Source: Kluyvera sichuanensis (GTDB lineage Bacteria; Pseudomonadota; Gammaproteobacteria; Enterobacterales; Enterobacteriaceae). Taken from it: a stretch of 57,450 bases of DNA. The stretch lies in contig NZ_JABBJF010000031.1 in NCBI RefSeq assembly GCF_014218705.1, forward strand, positions 1 to 57,450. Direction: 5' to 3'. Positions 38,136 through 47,009 of this stretch are shown in pieces. The position numbers and the translations under genes were made by a program. The notes under the pieces are model-generated. The model was given only the letters and a program-made list of their open reading frames with translations. It was not told the origin of the DNA and did not search any database. The first letter of the stretch is position 1. Every line of letters begins with the position of its first letter.

Positions 38136-39836
38136 ATGGATACATCCAGTCAGCACTTTTTTCGCGATAACCCGCGGAGCGTTACGCTGCTCCTCGGCGC
38201 GAGTATTGCCATTAAAGTGGCGCTTATTTTCATTTTTGCCTGGCATATTCGTCTGATCATGGATGAGTTCGCCCAGCTTGGTTACGCCAAATATTTTGCC
38301 AATGGGCTATTCGATACCATTCAACCGCCAAAGGCCGTGGGCTTTGCGGTGTTTTATAAACTGGCTCATCTGATTGGTTGGAACGCCGCCTCGATTATTC
38401 ATATCGGGCGAATGCAGATGGCCCTGCTCGCCTGCGCAACGCTACTCCTGGTTTACGCCTGCGCGCGTGCGCTGGGCGAGCAGCGTTTACGCTCACTGCT
38501 GATTGTTCTGGTTTTACTGTGCTTTACTAATTTTATGGAGCGCATCTTCCGTACCCGCTCCGAGCCCCTGGCGCTGTTTTTCGCCCTGGCTGCCATGCTG
38601 GTGATATTGCGCGGCCCAACCCTCAACGCCAGAAAAATTTTCATCGCCGGGATCTTAAGCGGGCTGGCATTTTTGGTTACCCAAAAATCAGCCTTCTTCA
38701 ATCTGGCCCTTGGGCTTGGCTTAGTGGTTGACGCTACGCTGCGAAAAGATGTCATCACGGCTCTCGTTCGCGGTTTTTACTTAACCGTCGGATGGCTATT
38801 TCCCGCAATGGTCTATTGCTTGATATTCGGCGGCAGCGACCCACTGCGTATTGCTGATGGTTTGATCTTTGGCCCGCTAGAAGTGGCGGTAAGCGGTAGC
38901 GAAGCCTATAGCGGCGCGCTTCGCACGTTCGTCTTACAAACTCTGATGGAAAATGCGTGGCTCTATCTGCTCTGTTTTAGCGGCATGGCCATTGCGGTGA
39001 AACGCTTTCGCGTTTTACATGAAAAAAACCGTATCGCTCTGATATTTTCGCTCGTGATTACCACGCTGGTGTTCACGCATAGTCAGCCATGGCCCTATGT
39101 CTTTATTATGGCACTACCGTTTTTATCGCTCTGGTCTCTTGCTCCGCTGGACGTTCTCTTCGCTCATCACCGTAAGCCAAGCCTGAGATTATTTATGCTA
39201 GCGGTGGCTATATTCCTTCTGCTTTCAAGCTACCGTACCAATTTCAGCTATCTGAAAATCAGCAATGTGCGGCAGCTTGAACTGGTTAGCCGGGCAGAAG
39301 CACTGCTTAAACCTGATGAAAAATACTTCGATGGTATAGGGATATTGCCCAACAGGCTGGAACCGACAACCCTGTGGCTCGATACCTGGTATGTTTTAAA
39401 GACGCTGCGTGAAGGTAAAAGCTCCGAAGCCTGGCAGGTACTTACCCAATCCCCGCCGAAGATTGTTTTATGGTCCTACCGACTGAGTAATATCTATCCT
39501 GCCATCGCCGACGCCATCGATAACAGCTATGTCCAGGTTGCGCCGAATATCAGGATGATGGGGCAACGAGTGCACCTCGACCGTCAGGTTGTGTACAAGG
39601 TGCCGCTCGCCGGAAGATATCAGCTGTACAGCGAAACCGGTGCGCCCATTTCCGCACAAATCAACGTGGACGGGATCGCACTCGTTCCCCCTATAACCCT
39701 ATCGACGGGCCGTAAAATCATCACGTTGCTCAACGGCCCAAAGCAAGCGCTGCTGTTACCCGAAGGCACCTACACAGGCCTTTTCAAAGAGGGGGAGGAT
39801 AACCAGGACCTATTTGCTAACGCCTATTATCGGTAA
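38136..39836 (+). CDS. ArnT/PMT-like membrane glycosyltransferase (GT-C)
   Basis: 566 residues with about 11-12 membrane segments over the first 400 and a soluble C-terminal domain. The first periplasmic loop holds a possible catalytic acidic residue in LIMDEFAQLGYAKYF, the place where GT-C enzymes of the ArnT/PMT type bind the lipid-phosphate sugar. It starts right after the GT4 stop, with GGAAGAG as ribosome site. As the last gene it would be the periplasmic transferase that takes the sugar from the carrier delivered by the GT2 and GtrA-like proteins. The acceptor (LPS core, O-antigen, capsule, ECA) is unknown. Confidence 0.8.
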   Translation: MDTSSQHFFRDNPRSVTLLLGASIAIKVALIFIFAWHIRLIMDEFAQLGYAKYFANGLFDTIQPPKAVGFAVFYKLAHLIGWNAASIIHIGRMQMALLACATLLLVYACARALGEQRLRSLLIVLVLLCFTNFMERIFRTRSEPLALFFALAAMLVILRGPTLNARKIFIAGILSGLAFLVTQKSAFFNLALGLGLVVDATLRKDVITALVRGFYLTVGWLFPAMVYCLIFGGSDPLRIADGLIFGPLEVAVSGSEAYSGALRTFVLQTLMENAWLYLLCFSGMAIAVKRFRVLHEKNRIALIFSLVITTLVFTHSQPWPYVFIMALPFLSLWSLAPLDVLFAHHRKPSLRLFMLAVAIFLLLSSYRTNFSYLKISNVRQLELVSRAEALLKPDEKYFDGIGILPNRLEPTTLWLDTWYVLKTLREGKSSEAWQVLTQSPPKIVLWSYRLSNIYPAIADAIDNSYVQVAPNIRMMGQRVHLDRQVVYKVPLAGRYQLYSETGAPISAQINVDGIALVPPITLSTGRKIITLLNGPKQALLLPEGTYTGLFKEGEDNQDLFANAYYR

Positions 39837-39843
39837 GCGTGAT

Positions 39844-39869
39844 AAACCGCCGCGGTAACGGCGGTTTTT
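39844..39869 (+). terminator. Terminator of the glycosylation cassette
   Basis: AAACCGCCG-CGGTAA-CGGCGGTTT with a run of five T. It lies between the convergent cassette and PTS operon; on the minus strand the T tract is poor, so it serves mainly the plus strand. Confidence 0.8.
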
Positions 39870-39876
39870 GTTGAGG

Positions 39877-40143
39877 CTAATCGAAACCAAAGCCCTCCGC
39901 GAACAACACCTTCAGCTTCGCCATCGCCTCCTGCTCGTCGCTGCCGCTGCAGATGATCTCAAGCGATCCTCGTCCTTTGATCCCGGCCCCCAGAATGCTC
40001 ATGATGCTTTTTCCCTTGATGGTTTTGCCATCGTAGATCATCTCGATCCGCGACTGATACTGCGCGCACGCCTTTGCCAGCACGCCCGCCGGGCGGGCAT
40101 GAATACCGTGCAGGTTGCTGATTTTCACCACTTCTTTCAACAT
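39877..40143 (-). CDS. HPr-family phosphocarrier dedicated to the PTS/DhaKL operon
   Basis: 88 residues, free-standing HPr. The phosphorylated His is H15 in LHGIHARPAG with the adjacent R17, and the regulatory Ser position S46 is kept in KGKSIMSILG. It differs widely from housekeeping PtsH. HPr modules also occur inside DhaM, but here there is no EIIA-Dha domain attached. As the last gene of the operon, 16 bases after dhaL, it may carry phosphate from enzyme I to the operon's IIA or towards the DhaK/DhaL kinase. AAGGAA ribosome site. Confidence 0.92.
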   Translation of the reverse strand: MLKEVVKISNLHGIHARPAGVLAKACAQYQSRIEMIYDGKTIKGKSIMSILGAGIKGRGSLEIICSGSDEQEAMAKLKVLFAEGFGFD

Positions 40144-40159
40144 AATTGCGGTTCCTTAC

Positions 40160-40801
40160 TTACTGTCCGTTAGCCGGGTACATCGCCTGAACGACGTTAA
40201 AATAGCCCTGAATCAGAAGCTGGGCGACCATCGCGCCCGGGTCGACGAACGCACGGGACCGTTCTCCGTGGATAGCCGCACGCCCGTGCTTCGCCACCAT
40301 GGTGGTGGTCTGCTGCACGCCCTGCTGTGCCGCTAACAACGCTTCCCGCGCCACGTTCAGCGGTTCGCCCTGACCACGCAGCGCCACCAGCGCCGGTGCC
40401 ATCCCATCAAGAAAGGTTTTTTCACCCGGCTGCGCTTTGCCGCGCTGCTGCACGCCATCAAACCAGGCCTGGAAAAAGTCGCCCGCATCCTGCAGCGTCA
40501 TCGCTTCTCGTCCCTTAAAGACTTTTCCCGCCTGCATCAGGCCGGAAGCCATCAGCGTCCCCATCGTGGAGGGCACCGCCGAGGCCATCGCTTTACCCGC
40601 CAGATAAAAAAACCGTCCCAGATCGGGTTCGCCGCTGTGCTGTGCATAGTCCGACGCCGCGGTAAAACCGTCGCTCATGGTAAGGCCCAGATCGCCATCG
40701 CCCACCACGCTGTCCAGTTCAGTTAGCACCGTCTTGTTGCCCTGCATCACCCGCGCCCACTCGGCAAAGAGCGGGCGTAAGCTCTCGCTGTTTAACGTCA
40801 T
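40160..40801 (-). CDS. DhaL-like kinase subunit, second set
   Basis: 213 residues, DhaL family. The Mg ligands D30, D35 and D37 are conserved, but the following His of the usual GDGDHG motif is Leu38 (VVGDGDLGLTM), and the phosphate loop reads PSTMGTLMASGLM rather than the GGASG-type loop of the other pair. These differences from the pair at 30-32 kb suggest a different substrate or nucleotide exchange behaviour. Strong AAGGAGG ribosome site, 9 bases after the dhaK stop. Confidence 0.88.
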   Translation of the reverse strand: MTLNSESLRPLFAEWARVMQGNKTVLTELDSVVGDGDLGLTMSDGFTAASDYAQHSGEPDLGRFFYLAGKAMASAVPSTMGTLMASGLMQAGKVFKGREAMTLQDAGDFFQAWFDGVQQRGKAQPGEKTFLDGMAPALVALRGQGEPLNVAREALLAAQQGVQQTTTMVAKHGRAAIHGERSRAFVDPGAMVAQLLIQGYFNVVQAMYPANGQ

Positions 40802-40810
40802 AGCGCCTCC

Positions 40811-41821
40811 TTAGGCGGGAAACTGCCGGAACATCGGCGTGTCGGCCTGCGCGTTCAACAGCGCCTTAAGCTCATCGTCTACCGGCATCAGGCTAATGGA
40901 CATGCCGGTCATCTCCATCGCCGTGGCGAATTCCCCCACCCACACGCGGAAGACACGGATGTTGCTCTGCGCCAGAATCTGGTGCACATGGCGATACATC
41001 AAGTACAGCTCTTCCAGCGGCGTCGCACCGAGGCCGTTAATCAGCACCGCCACTTCATCGCCCTGCTGGCAGGGGGAGTCGGCAATCAACCAGGACATCA
41101 TCTCTTCAGCAATATTTTCAGCACTCAGCTGCGGCCCGCGACGAATGCCGCTTTCGCCATGGATACCCATGCCGATTTCCATCTCGTTGTCGCCAATATG
41201 GAAACCCGGCTTACCGATACGCGGCACGATGCACGGCGACAGCGCCACCCCCAGCGTCCGCACACGATCACCGGCCTTCTGTGCGATACGCTGGACGGTG
41301 TCAAGGTCATCCATTCTGGCGGCCGATGCGCCAGCACATTTGTAGACGAAGAAAATCCCCGCCACACCGCGTCGCGTGGTGGCACCACCGCCCGGCACGG
41401 CACCGGCGGAATCATCGGCGGCAACGACCGTGCAGGTCCGGATGCCGTTCTCCATGTCAGCCATTTCCGCCGCCATGTCAAAATTGAAGATATCGCCGTT
41501 ATAGTTGCCGTACAGGTAGAGCACGCCCGCACCGCTGTCTACCGCCTGCGTGACGGCCAGAATTTGCTCCGGTGACGGTGACTGGAACACATCGCCAATG
41601 GCGCAGCCGTCCAGCATGCCCTGCCCCACATAGCCGAGGAACAGCGGCAGGTGCCCGGAGCCGCCGCCGGTGACAATCCCTACCTTGCCGGGTACCGGGC
41701 GAGCCGTGGCAAGGCAGTGCAGATCCTCATTCACAAAGCGGAATTTATCGGGGTGCGCCAGATAGATGCCTTCCAGCACCTCCGGGATAAAGTCCTCCGC
41801 CTGATTCAGAAATTTTTTCAT
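40811..41821 (-). CDS. DhaK-like kinase subunit, second set
   Basis: 336 residues, DhaK family. GGGSGH at 52-57, D110 in NYNGDIFNFD, and His221 in MGIHGESG are kept, so covalent binding of a small ketone substrate is likely. The frame extends 15 codons upstream, but the ATG at 41821 has GGAG at good spacing. Only the core motifs are shared with the copy at 30.4 kb, so the two sets are not recent duplicates. Placed after the aldolase in the operon, it would phosphorylate a C3 or C4 ketose released or imported by the pathway. Confidence 0.88.
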   Translation of the reverse strand: MKKFLNQAEDFIPEVLEGIYLAHPDKFRFVNEDLHCLATARPVPGKVGIVTGGGSGHLPLFLGYVGQGMLDGCAIGDVFQSPSPEQILAVTQAVDSGAGVLYLYGNYNGDIFNFDMAAEMADMENGIRTCTVVAADDSAGAVPGGGATTRRGVAGIFFVYKCAGASAARMDDLDTVQRIAQKAGDRVRTLGVALSPCIVPRIGKPGFHIGDNEMEIGMGIHGESGIRRGPQLSAENIAEEMMSWLIADSPCQQGDEVAVLINGLGATPLEELYLMYRHVHQILAQSNIRVFRVWVGEFATAMEMTGMSISLMPVDDELKALLNAQADTPMFRQFPA

Positions 41822-41840
41822 GCGTTCTCTCCATGAATAT

Positions 41841-41858
41841 CCCGCCCGAACGGGCGGG
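41841..41858 (-). repeat. Intercistronic hairpin between aldolase and dhaK
   Basis: CCCGCCC-GAAC-GGGCGGG, a perfect 7-bp GC stem between the aldolase stop and the dhaK ribosome site. No T tract follows, so it more likely sets mRNA stability or segmental expression than terminates. Confidence 0.55.
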
Positions 41859-41866
41859 CGCGTCAA

Positions 41867-42529
41867 TTAACGGGCAAATTTGATCTGTGACGGGTAGGCC
41901 CAGCGCTGCAGCTCTTCCGGGGCGAAGGATTCAGGCTCCTTGCCGCCGTTAATCACCAGCGCGTGGTAGTAAATCTGCGCCATCTCCTCCAGGTACGCGG
42001 ATTTCAGCACCGCTTCATACGGGTCTTTATCCACGCCGATTGCGCCATGTTTTTCCATCAGAATGGCATCGGCACGCTTGATAGGTTCGATCACGCTCTC
42101 GGAAAGCGCTGGCGTGCCGGGGCGGCCGTACGGCGCAACCGGGATCACCCCGTCTTTCAGGTTGAGAATGGCGCACTCGTACACCACCGCCGGAATAGGC
42201 TTATTCAGCACGGCAAAAGAGGTCGCGTAGAGGGAGTGCGTGTGGGAGATGGCGAACACGTCCGGGCGCGCTTTATAAATCTCGATATGCATCAGGCATT
42301 CGCTGGTTGGACGCAATCCCGCTTCGCTTTCAATCACATTGGCTTCAACGTCCATCACCACGATATCGCGCGGCGTTAAATGCATTTTGTCGATAGTGGT
42401 TGGGGTCACCAGAATAAGCCCGGTCTCTTTATCCCGTACGCTGGAATTACCCGCTTTATGTTTACAGAGCCCCCATTGCTGAGCGGTTCTGGCCATTTCA
42501 ACGACGTGTTTTTTCTGAATGTCTAACAT
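41867..42529 (-). CDS. Class II aldolase/epimerase-family enzyme (FucA-like)
   Basis: 220 residues of the zinc-dependent FucA/AraD family. Metal and catalytic residues are visible: E77 in RPTSECLMHIE, H96 and H98 in ISHTHSLYATSF, and H161 in EKHGAIG, matching E73, H92, H94 and H155 of L-fuculose-1-phosphate aldolase. The family includes aldolases that release DHAP plus an aldehyde, ribulose-5-phosphate 4-epimerases, and 3-oxo-tetronate-phosphate decarboxylases, so the reaction is open. In this operon, aldol cleavage of the phosphorylated sugar is the simplest reading. CAGGA ribosome site. Confidence 0.88.
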   Translation of the reverse strand: MLDIQKKHVVEMARTAQQWGLCKHKAGNSSVRDKETGLILVTPTTIDKMHLTPRDIVVMDVEANVIESEAGLRPTSECLMHIEIYKARPDVFAISHTHSLYATSFAVLNKPIPAVVYECAILNLKDGVIPVAPYGRPGTPALSESVIEPIKRADAILMEKHGAIGVDKDPYEAVLKSAYLEEMAQIYYHALVINGGKEPESFAPEELQRWAYPSQIKFAR

Positions 42530-42632
42530 AATATTTATCCTGTATACGGTTGTAGGGGCGAGCGATGTCGCGACAATGATTGCCGGGAAATAACGTTGCA
42601 GCTTTTACGCTGCAACGGCGTTTAATTAATGA

Positions 42633-44696
42633 TTACGAATGACGGACAAATTCATTTATCAGTGCATATTCATCCTGTGCGCGGCGAATAACATTGCCGC
42701 CATCATAGAATTCGAGAAACTCATTTAATTGCGCGAGCGCCTTAAGATGCTTTTGCGGATTATTCGTCGCCAGGACGATAATAATATCGGCCTGCATATA
42801 ACCGGCGAAATCAATCTTTGAAGGCAGGCGTAATAGCGTCATCCCCGTTTCCAGCGCACCATCATCGACGCCCGCATGGGCGATAATCACGCCGTCGGCC
42901 AGCATGATATAGGGTTGCTCATCGGCGATTTTATTCAGCATAATTTGCAGGTAACGCGGTTCGATCACCCCATTTTCCAGCAGCGATGCAGAGGCCTCGG
43001 TAATCGCCTGCTGCCAGTCACCGGGCAGCGACGTGGCAAACTGAACGTGTTCACGCTGCAGCAAATCCGTCAGCGATGGCGTCGGCGGTTCAATGTTACC
43101 CGCTGCGCTCGCGGCGCTGTTCTCATCATAGATGTAACTGGCGAGCGCGCGCTGTAGCCCTTTGTGATCGATGATATTGCCAAAGCGCTCGAAGATAAGC
43201 AGCAGTTGCTCTATCTGAATGATGTTCGGGTCCACGCCCTGCAGCGCACCGATCACATGATTGCGGAACGCACTTTTGTGAATGCTGCTGATGGACGGAT
43301 TGACCACAAATACCATCTTGCTGGTATTCAGATGCGTGGTCGAAAAGACCACGTCGTAGTGCCCGGTATAGCGCTCAAACTCGCGCCGTGACATCACTTC
43401 GGTAAAGTGTAGTTCCGGGAAAAGCACCTGCAGCGTCAGGAACAGATAGGTAGAGATCGTGGCGCTGTTTTCGCACACCACCACCGCCGTTTTCTGTAGC
43501 TTAATCTGATGGATTACCCCTTCGCGGGTCAGCCAACCGCCAAAAAGCACCGTCAAAAACGCCATCTCTTCATCGGGAATTTCGCAGTGCAGTACCGTCT
43601 CGAACGGCACCGCAGCGCGGCGAACCATCTCGTGCAGATGGCTGAACTCTTTCACCACCAGATCGTAAACGCTGCTGGTATTGGTCAGATGATAGCGAAT
43701 ACGGTAATAGGCTGGTTTCCAGTGCTGATAGATTTTTTCAATCAGCTCATTTTTCTCTTTGATGGTGACGCAGCTTATTTTTTCAAAGTTGTCGACTACC
43801 GCCACCACGCTTTCAAGCAGCAGCGTATCCAGGTGGAAATATTTATCGGCAATACTTTGAATATTTGAGCTTTGGATCAGTGCCGTCAGGAAAACCAGTT
43901 CATTTTCGCTATTGATATTGATTTTACTGATAACGCTCTGCATCAGGGTAAATTCTCTGCTGCCAATAATATCGGCGTAGCTGCTCGGAATATTAACCAG
44001 ACCTTTTCCTGAATCAATACGGTGCAGGACAAAGCAGATAAAATAGATAAGCTCCTGAAGCTGGCGGTCGGTAAACTGAATTTTAAAACGTTTTTCAATT
44101 TCGCTAAAAACGTTGCCGACCTTTTCCAGATAGTCGCTCATCACGTTGTTGTAGTGGGCGAGGATATTTTTGGCGACCGGAATTTCCAGCACCCGACGTA
44201 AACAGTTCAGCAGCAGATAACGTTTTTCCAGCTCCTCACCCAGAATATGGTAGCCGTTGCCCCGGTCGTAGCTTATCTCCAGCCCGTGCTCGATAACCTC
44301 TGTACGCACCTTTTTCAGGTCGTTGATAATCGTATTCTGACTCACGCCCAGCGAAGAGGAGAGATGCAGCAATGACAGCCGTTCGCTACGGGTCAGCAGC
44401 ATAAAGATAATCATCTGTCCGCGTTCTTCTTCAGAGTAGAGATAGCGGTGCTCGGTTTCAGAGGTCTGATTCTGACGAAAATGCTCAATCACATGGCGCG
44501 GGATATGCAGCTTCCCGGTTTTCAGGCGGTTGATCCGGTCAAAGTGGTTCGACTCCAGGTAGTCATTCACCTTTTTCAGCGTATAGCTCAGCTGTTTGCG
44601 CGTCAGGCAAAACTGCTCTTCAAGCTTCGTCCCCGTGATGCCGGGATCGTTCACAATGGCATCCAGCACTGCAACCACGCGTTTATCCATAGCCAT
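42633..44696 (-). CDS. PRD-containing transcriptional activator with PTS EIIB- and EIIA-like domains
   Basis: 687 residues, MtlR/LicR-type. Order: HTH (about 15-40 and a second HTH at about 95-130, LSLLHLSSSLGVSQNTIINDL), PRD1 near 180-280, PRD2 near 290-395, an EIIB-like domain near 405-500 (TAVVVCENSATISTY in place of a Cys loop) and a C-terminal EIIA domain near 530-685 with conserved His in IIAHAGVDDG. Such regulators are switched by phosphorylation from HPr and the cognate IIB. I chose the ATG at 44696 because AGGAG is 7 bases upstream; an ATG two codons later is possible. It sits within the operon, after IIC. Confidence 0.9.
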   Translation of the reverse strand: MAMDKRVVAVLDAIVNDPGITGTKLEEQFCLTRKQLSYTLKKVNDYLESNHFDRINRLKTGKLHIPRHVIEHFRQNQTSETEHRYLYSEEERGQMIIFMLLTRSERLSLLHLSSSLGVSQNTIINDLKKVRTEVIEHGLEISYDRGNGYHILGEELEKRYLLLNCLRRVLEIPVAKNILAHYNNVMSDYLEKVGNVFSEIEKRFKIQFTDRQLQELIYFICFVLHRIDSGKGLVNIPSSYADIIGSREFTLMQSVISKININSENELVFLTALIQSSNIQSIADKYFHLDTLLLESVVAVVDNFEKISCVTIKEKNELIEKIYQHWKPAYYRIRYHLTNTSSVYDLVVKEFSHLHEMVRRAAVPFETVLHCEIPDEEMAFLTVLFGGWLTREGVIHQIKLQKTAVVVCENSATISTYLFLTLQVLFPELHFTEVMSRREFERYTGHYDVVFSTTHLNTSKMVFVVNPSISSIHKSAFRNHVIGALQGVDPNIIQIEQLLLIFERFGNIIDHKGLQRALASYIYDENSAASAAGNIEPPTPSLTDLLQREHVQFATSLPGDWQQAITEASASLLENGVIEPRYLQIMLNKIADEQPYIMLADGVIIAHAGVDDGALETGMTLLRLPSKIDFAGYMQADIIIVLATNNPQKHLKALAQLNEFLEFYDGGNVIRRAQDEYALINEFVRHS

Positions 44697-44764
44697 GCCG
44701 ACTCTCCTGCAATGAAAAGCCTGGCGGCGACGCCTGCCGCCAGACATGAACATGAAACCCAGAA

Positions 44765-46168
44765 TTACGCCTGCTGAACCTTCTCCTGCTGTTCGGCTTC
44801 CTGCTGCGCCAGATTGCTTTCACGACGCAGTTCGCGGGAGTAGAAGAAGTAGCCACAGCCCCACCACACCGCGAAGATTAGCGGGATAAAGTTGCCTTCC
44901 AGGAATTTGAACAGGAAGGAGAAGGCATAGGTGAAGACCGGTGCATCAATCGAACTGTTCGAAATCAGTTGCCCTGCCGGGATGGTGATCGCTTTAGTGG
45001 CCAGACCGAGGTCGGTAATCATTGGCGCGAACTGCGTCCCCACGAACAGGAAGAACGGCACGCCAATAATGCTCAGGATAACCATGCGCAGCGTGTTACC
45101 GCGCGTCACCAGGTAGGCCGGAACAATCAACGCAATATTGATGATGCCGGCAAATGGCAGGATCTTATTTCCCGGCAGAATCAGCGCCCACAGCAGGGTG
45201 AACGGGATGGCAACGATAATGGCAAACCAGATCTCGCTCGCGCCGCCCATAAACGGCCAGTCGATACCCACGAACAGCTTACGCCCGGAGAATTTCTTGT
45301 TCATATAGTCGCTGATGGCCTCTGAGATCGGCGACAGCGCCTGCATAAAGAGCTTGGAAATCATCGGGAACAGCACCAGCGCCGTTGAGGCCTGCACCCC
45401 CAGCATCAGCGTTTTCGCAACGCTATAGCCCGCAATCACCCCAAACAGGATCCCCAGAATAAAACCGATGATGTGGTTTTCGGCAAAGACCCCGACTTTG
45501 GCACGCAGCGCGCTGGCATCCATCGGCTTATTGCAGACCGGAATTTTCCGCAGCAGCAGATCGAACGGGTAATAGATAGCACCAAAGAAGACCATACGGT
45601 GCGTACAGGTTACCCCTGGGATCCCCGTGAGCTTCTCAATACGATGCTGGTGAATATCCCCCGCGTTCAGTTCCATAATGATCTGGAAAGCGGCAACAAG
45701 GAACGCCAGTACCAGGCTCCAGACCGGGCCAAACAATGGGGTGGTGACGCTCACCACGATAAACGCGGTAAAGATTTTCCCCCACACGTTCCAAAGGTCG
45801 GCGTTGAAGGTATTGGTCTTGTTCAGCATCAACATCACAATGTTTACGCCAACCTGAAGCGGGAACATGGCGAACGCATAAGGCCAGGCCCAGGAGATAT
45901 TCGCCATCGTCGTCCAGCCGCCGTCGACGATACTTAACTCAAGGCCGGTACGGTTCATCATGGTCTGCGCGGCAACGCCGATGGCATCAACCATAAAGCC
46001 AATCAGCATGCTCATCCCGACGAAGGCGACGCCCAGCGTGATGGCCGCCGAGGCCGCATCGCGGAATTTCATCCGCACCACCAGCCCGGCTAATAACATA
46101 ATAAAAGGCACAAAAACCGGCGCGCCTAAATTCAGAATATAATTTATGACTACACCAAGAAAGTCCAT
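44765..46168 (-). CDS. PTS permease IIC, galactitol-type
   Basis: 467 residues, about 11 membrane segments, GatC-like family. The central region has GDIHQHRIEKLTGIPGVTCTH and a late loop SSIDAPVFTYAFSF with substrate-binding character. Transports and, with IIB, phosphorylates a sugar or polyol. Starts with GGAG 7 bases upstream. In GatC-type systems galactitol, arabitol or pentitols are known substrates, but the lack of any polyol dehydrogenase in this operon points to a ketose or to a dehydrogenase encoded elsewhere. Confidence 0.92.
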   Translation of the reverse strand: MDFLGVVINYILNLGAPVFVPFIMLLAGLVVRMKFRDAASAAITLGVAFVGMSMLIGFMVDAIGVAAQTMMNRTGLELSIVDGGWTTMANISWAWPYAFAMFPLQVGVNIVMLMLNKTNTFNADLWNVWGKIFTAFIVVSVTTPLFGPVWSLVLAFLVAAFQIIMELNAGDIHQHRIEKLTGIPGVTCTHRMVFFGAIYYPFDLLLRKIPVCNKPMDASALRAKVGVFAENHIIGFILGILFGVIAGYSVAKTLMLGVQASTALVLFPMISKLFMQALSPISEAISDYMNKKFSGRKLFVGIDWPFMGGASEIWFAIIVAIPFTLLWALILPGNKILPFAGIINIALIVPAYLVTRGNTLRMVILSIIGVPFFLFVGTQFAPMITDLGLATKAITIPAGQLISNSSIDAPVFTYAFSFLFKFLEGNFIPLIFAVWWGCGYFFYSRELRRESNLAQQEAEQQEKVQQA

Positions 46169-46213
46169 AGCACTTCTCCACTAAAATAATTATACGGATT
46201 AAAGAGCTACACC

Positions 46214-46492
46214 TTATTTACAGGCATCAATGACCTTTTGTAATTCCTGCTCCATCCCCATGCCGGTCAAAAAAGCAATCCCGTTAATTACCGGGATAGG
46301 ATATTGCTTATCAACTTTTGTGATGGCGATATAAGCCGCGCTATCTTTTATATGACTATCAAGCGATTTCAGGTCGATGACTTCAACTTTGATATGCGAC
46401 TGCTGGCGTTCATTCAATAGGCGGGTCACTTTACTGGCAACCGTTTGTGAGGTAGCAACGCCGCTTCCACATGCAACAATGACTTTTTTCAT
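46214..46492 (-). CDS. PTS IIB subunit, galactitol-type
   Basis: 92 residues, cytoplasmic. The phosphorylated Cys8 lies in KKVIVACGSGVATSQ, the GatB/lactose-type P-loop-like motif. It takes phosphate from IIA and passes it to the sugar bound by IIC. Separated from the IIA stop by one base and has AAGGA upstream. Confidence 0.93.
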   Translation of the reverse strand: MKKVIVACGSGVATSQTVASKVTRLLNERQQSHIKVEVIDLKSLDSHIKDSAAYIAITKVDKQYPIPVINGIAFLTGMGMEQELQKVIDACK

Positions 46493-46493
46493 C

Positions 46494-47009
46494 TTATAAA
46501 TCCTTATCTAATTGCAGTCTTGATGTGAGGGTACAGAGAAAGTTTTCTACATCGTCTATTTCGCGTAGGGTCTGGACAACCTCTTCATCCGCAAGGCAGT
46601 CCATGAGCTTTTGCAGCGCGGTCAGGTGGCTACTATGGTCAACAAAACCAAGTAAAACAATAAAATGAACGTAAAGCGTGTTGTCATCATTGCCCATTTC
46701 CTGCCAGGCAATAGGCGTAGACAACCGCGTTACGGAGATAAAAGGGCGAATAACGTGCTGAGGGTCGGTATGAGGAAGCGCGATGGACACCGGCAGCGTT
46801 GGCAGCGCGGTAGGGTACGCTTTTTCACGGGCGATGATGGCGTCAAGAAAAGAGTCCCGGACATAGCCTTGCTCTTTCAGCAGCAAAAATATCGAAGAAA
46901 AAAAGTCCGTGGAATTATTATAATGTTTATCCAGAAATGTGAGCTGAGGCGTAAAATATTCACATCCTTGCGCACTTTCATTCGGGGCATCAATTATATC
47001 CGTTATCAT
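46494..47009 (-). CDS. PTS IIA subunit, fructose/mannitol family
   Basis: 171 residues with the EIIA type 2 fold; the phosphorylated His is H80 in VSIALPHTDPQ. First gene of an eight-gene minus-strand operon IIA-IIB-IIC-regulator-aldolase-DhaK-DhaL-HPr that ends at 39877. AGAGG ribosome site 8 bases before the ATG. The N-terminal 20 residues are variable for the family. Upstream 247 bases hold a CRP-like site. Confidence 0.92.
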   Translation of the reverse strand: MITDIIDAPNESAQGCEYFTPQLTFLDKHYNNSTDFFSSIFLLLKEQGYVRDSFLDAIIAREKAYPTALPTLPVSIALPHTDPQHVIRPFISVTRLSTPIAWQEMGNDDNTLYVHFIVLLGFVDHSSHLTALQKLMDCLADEEVVQTLREIDDVENFLCTLTSRLQLDKDL

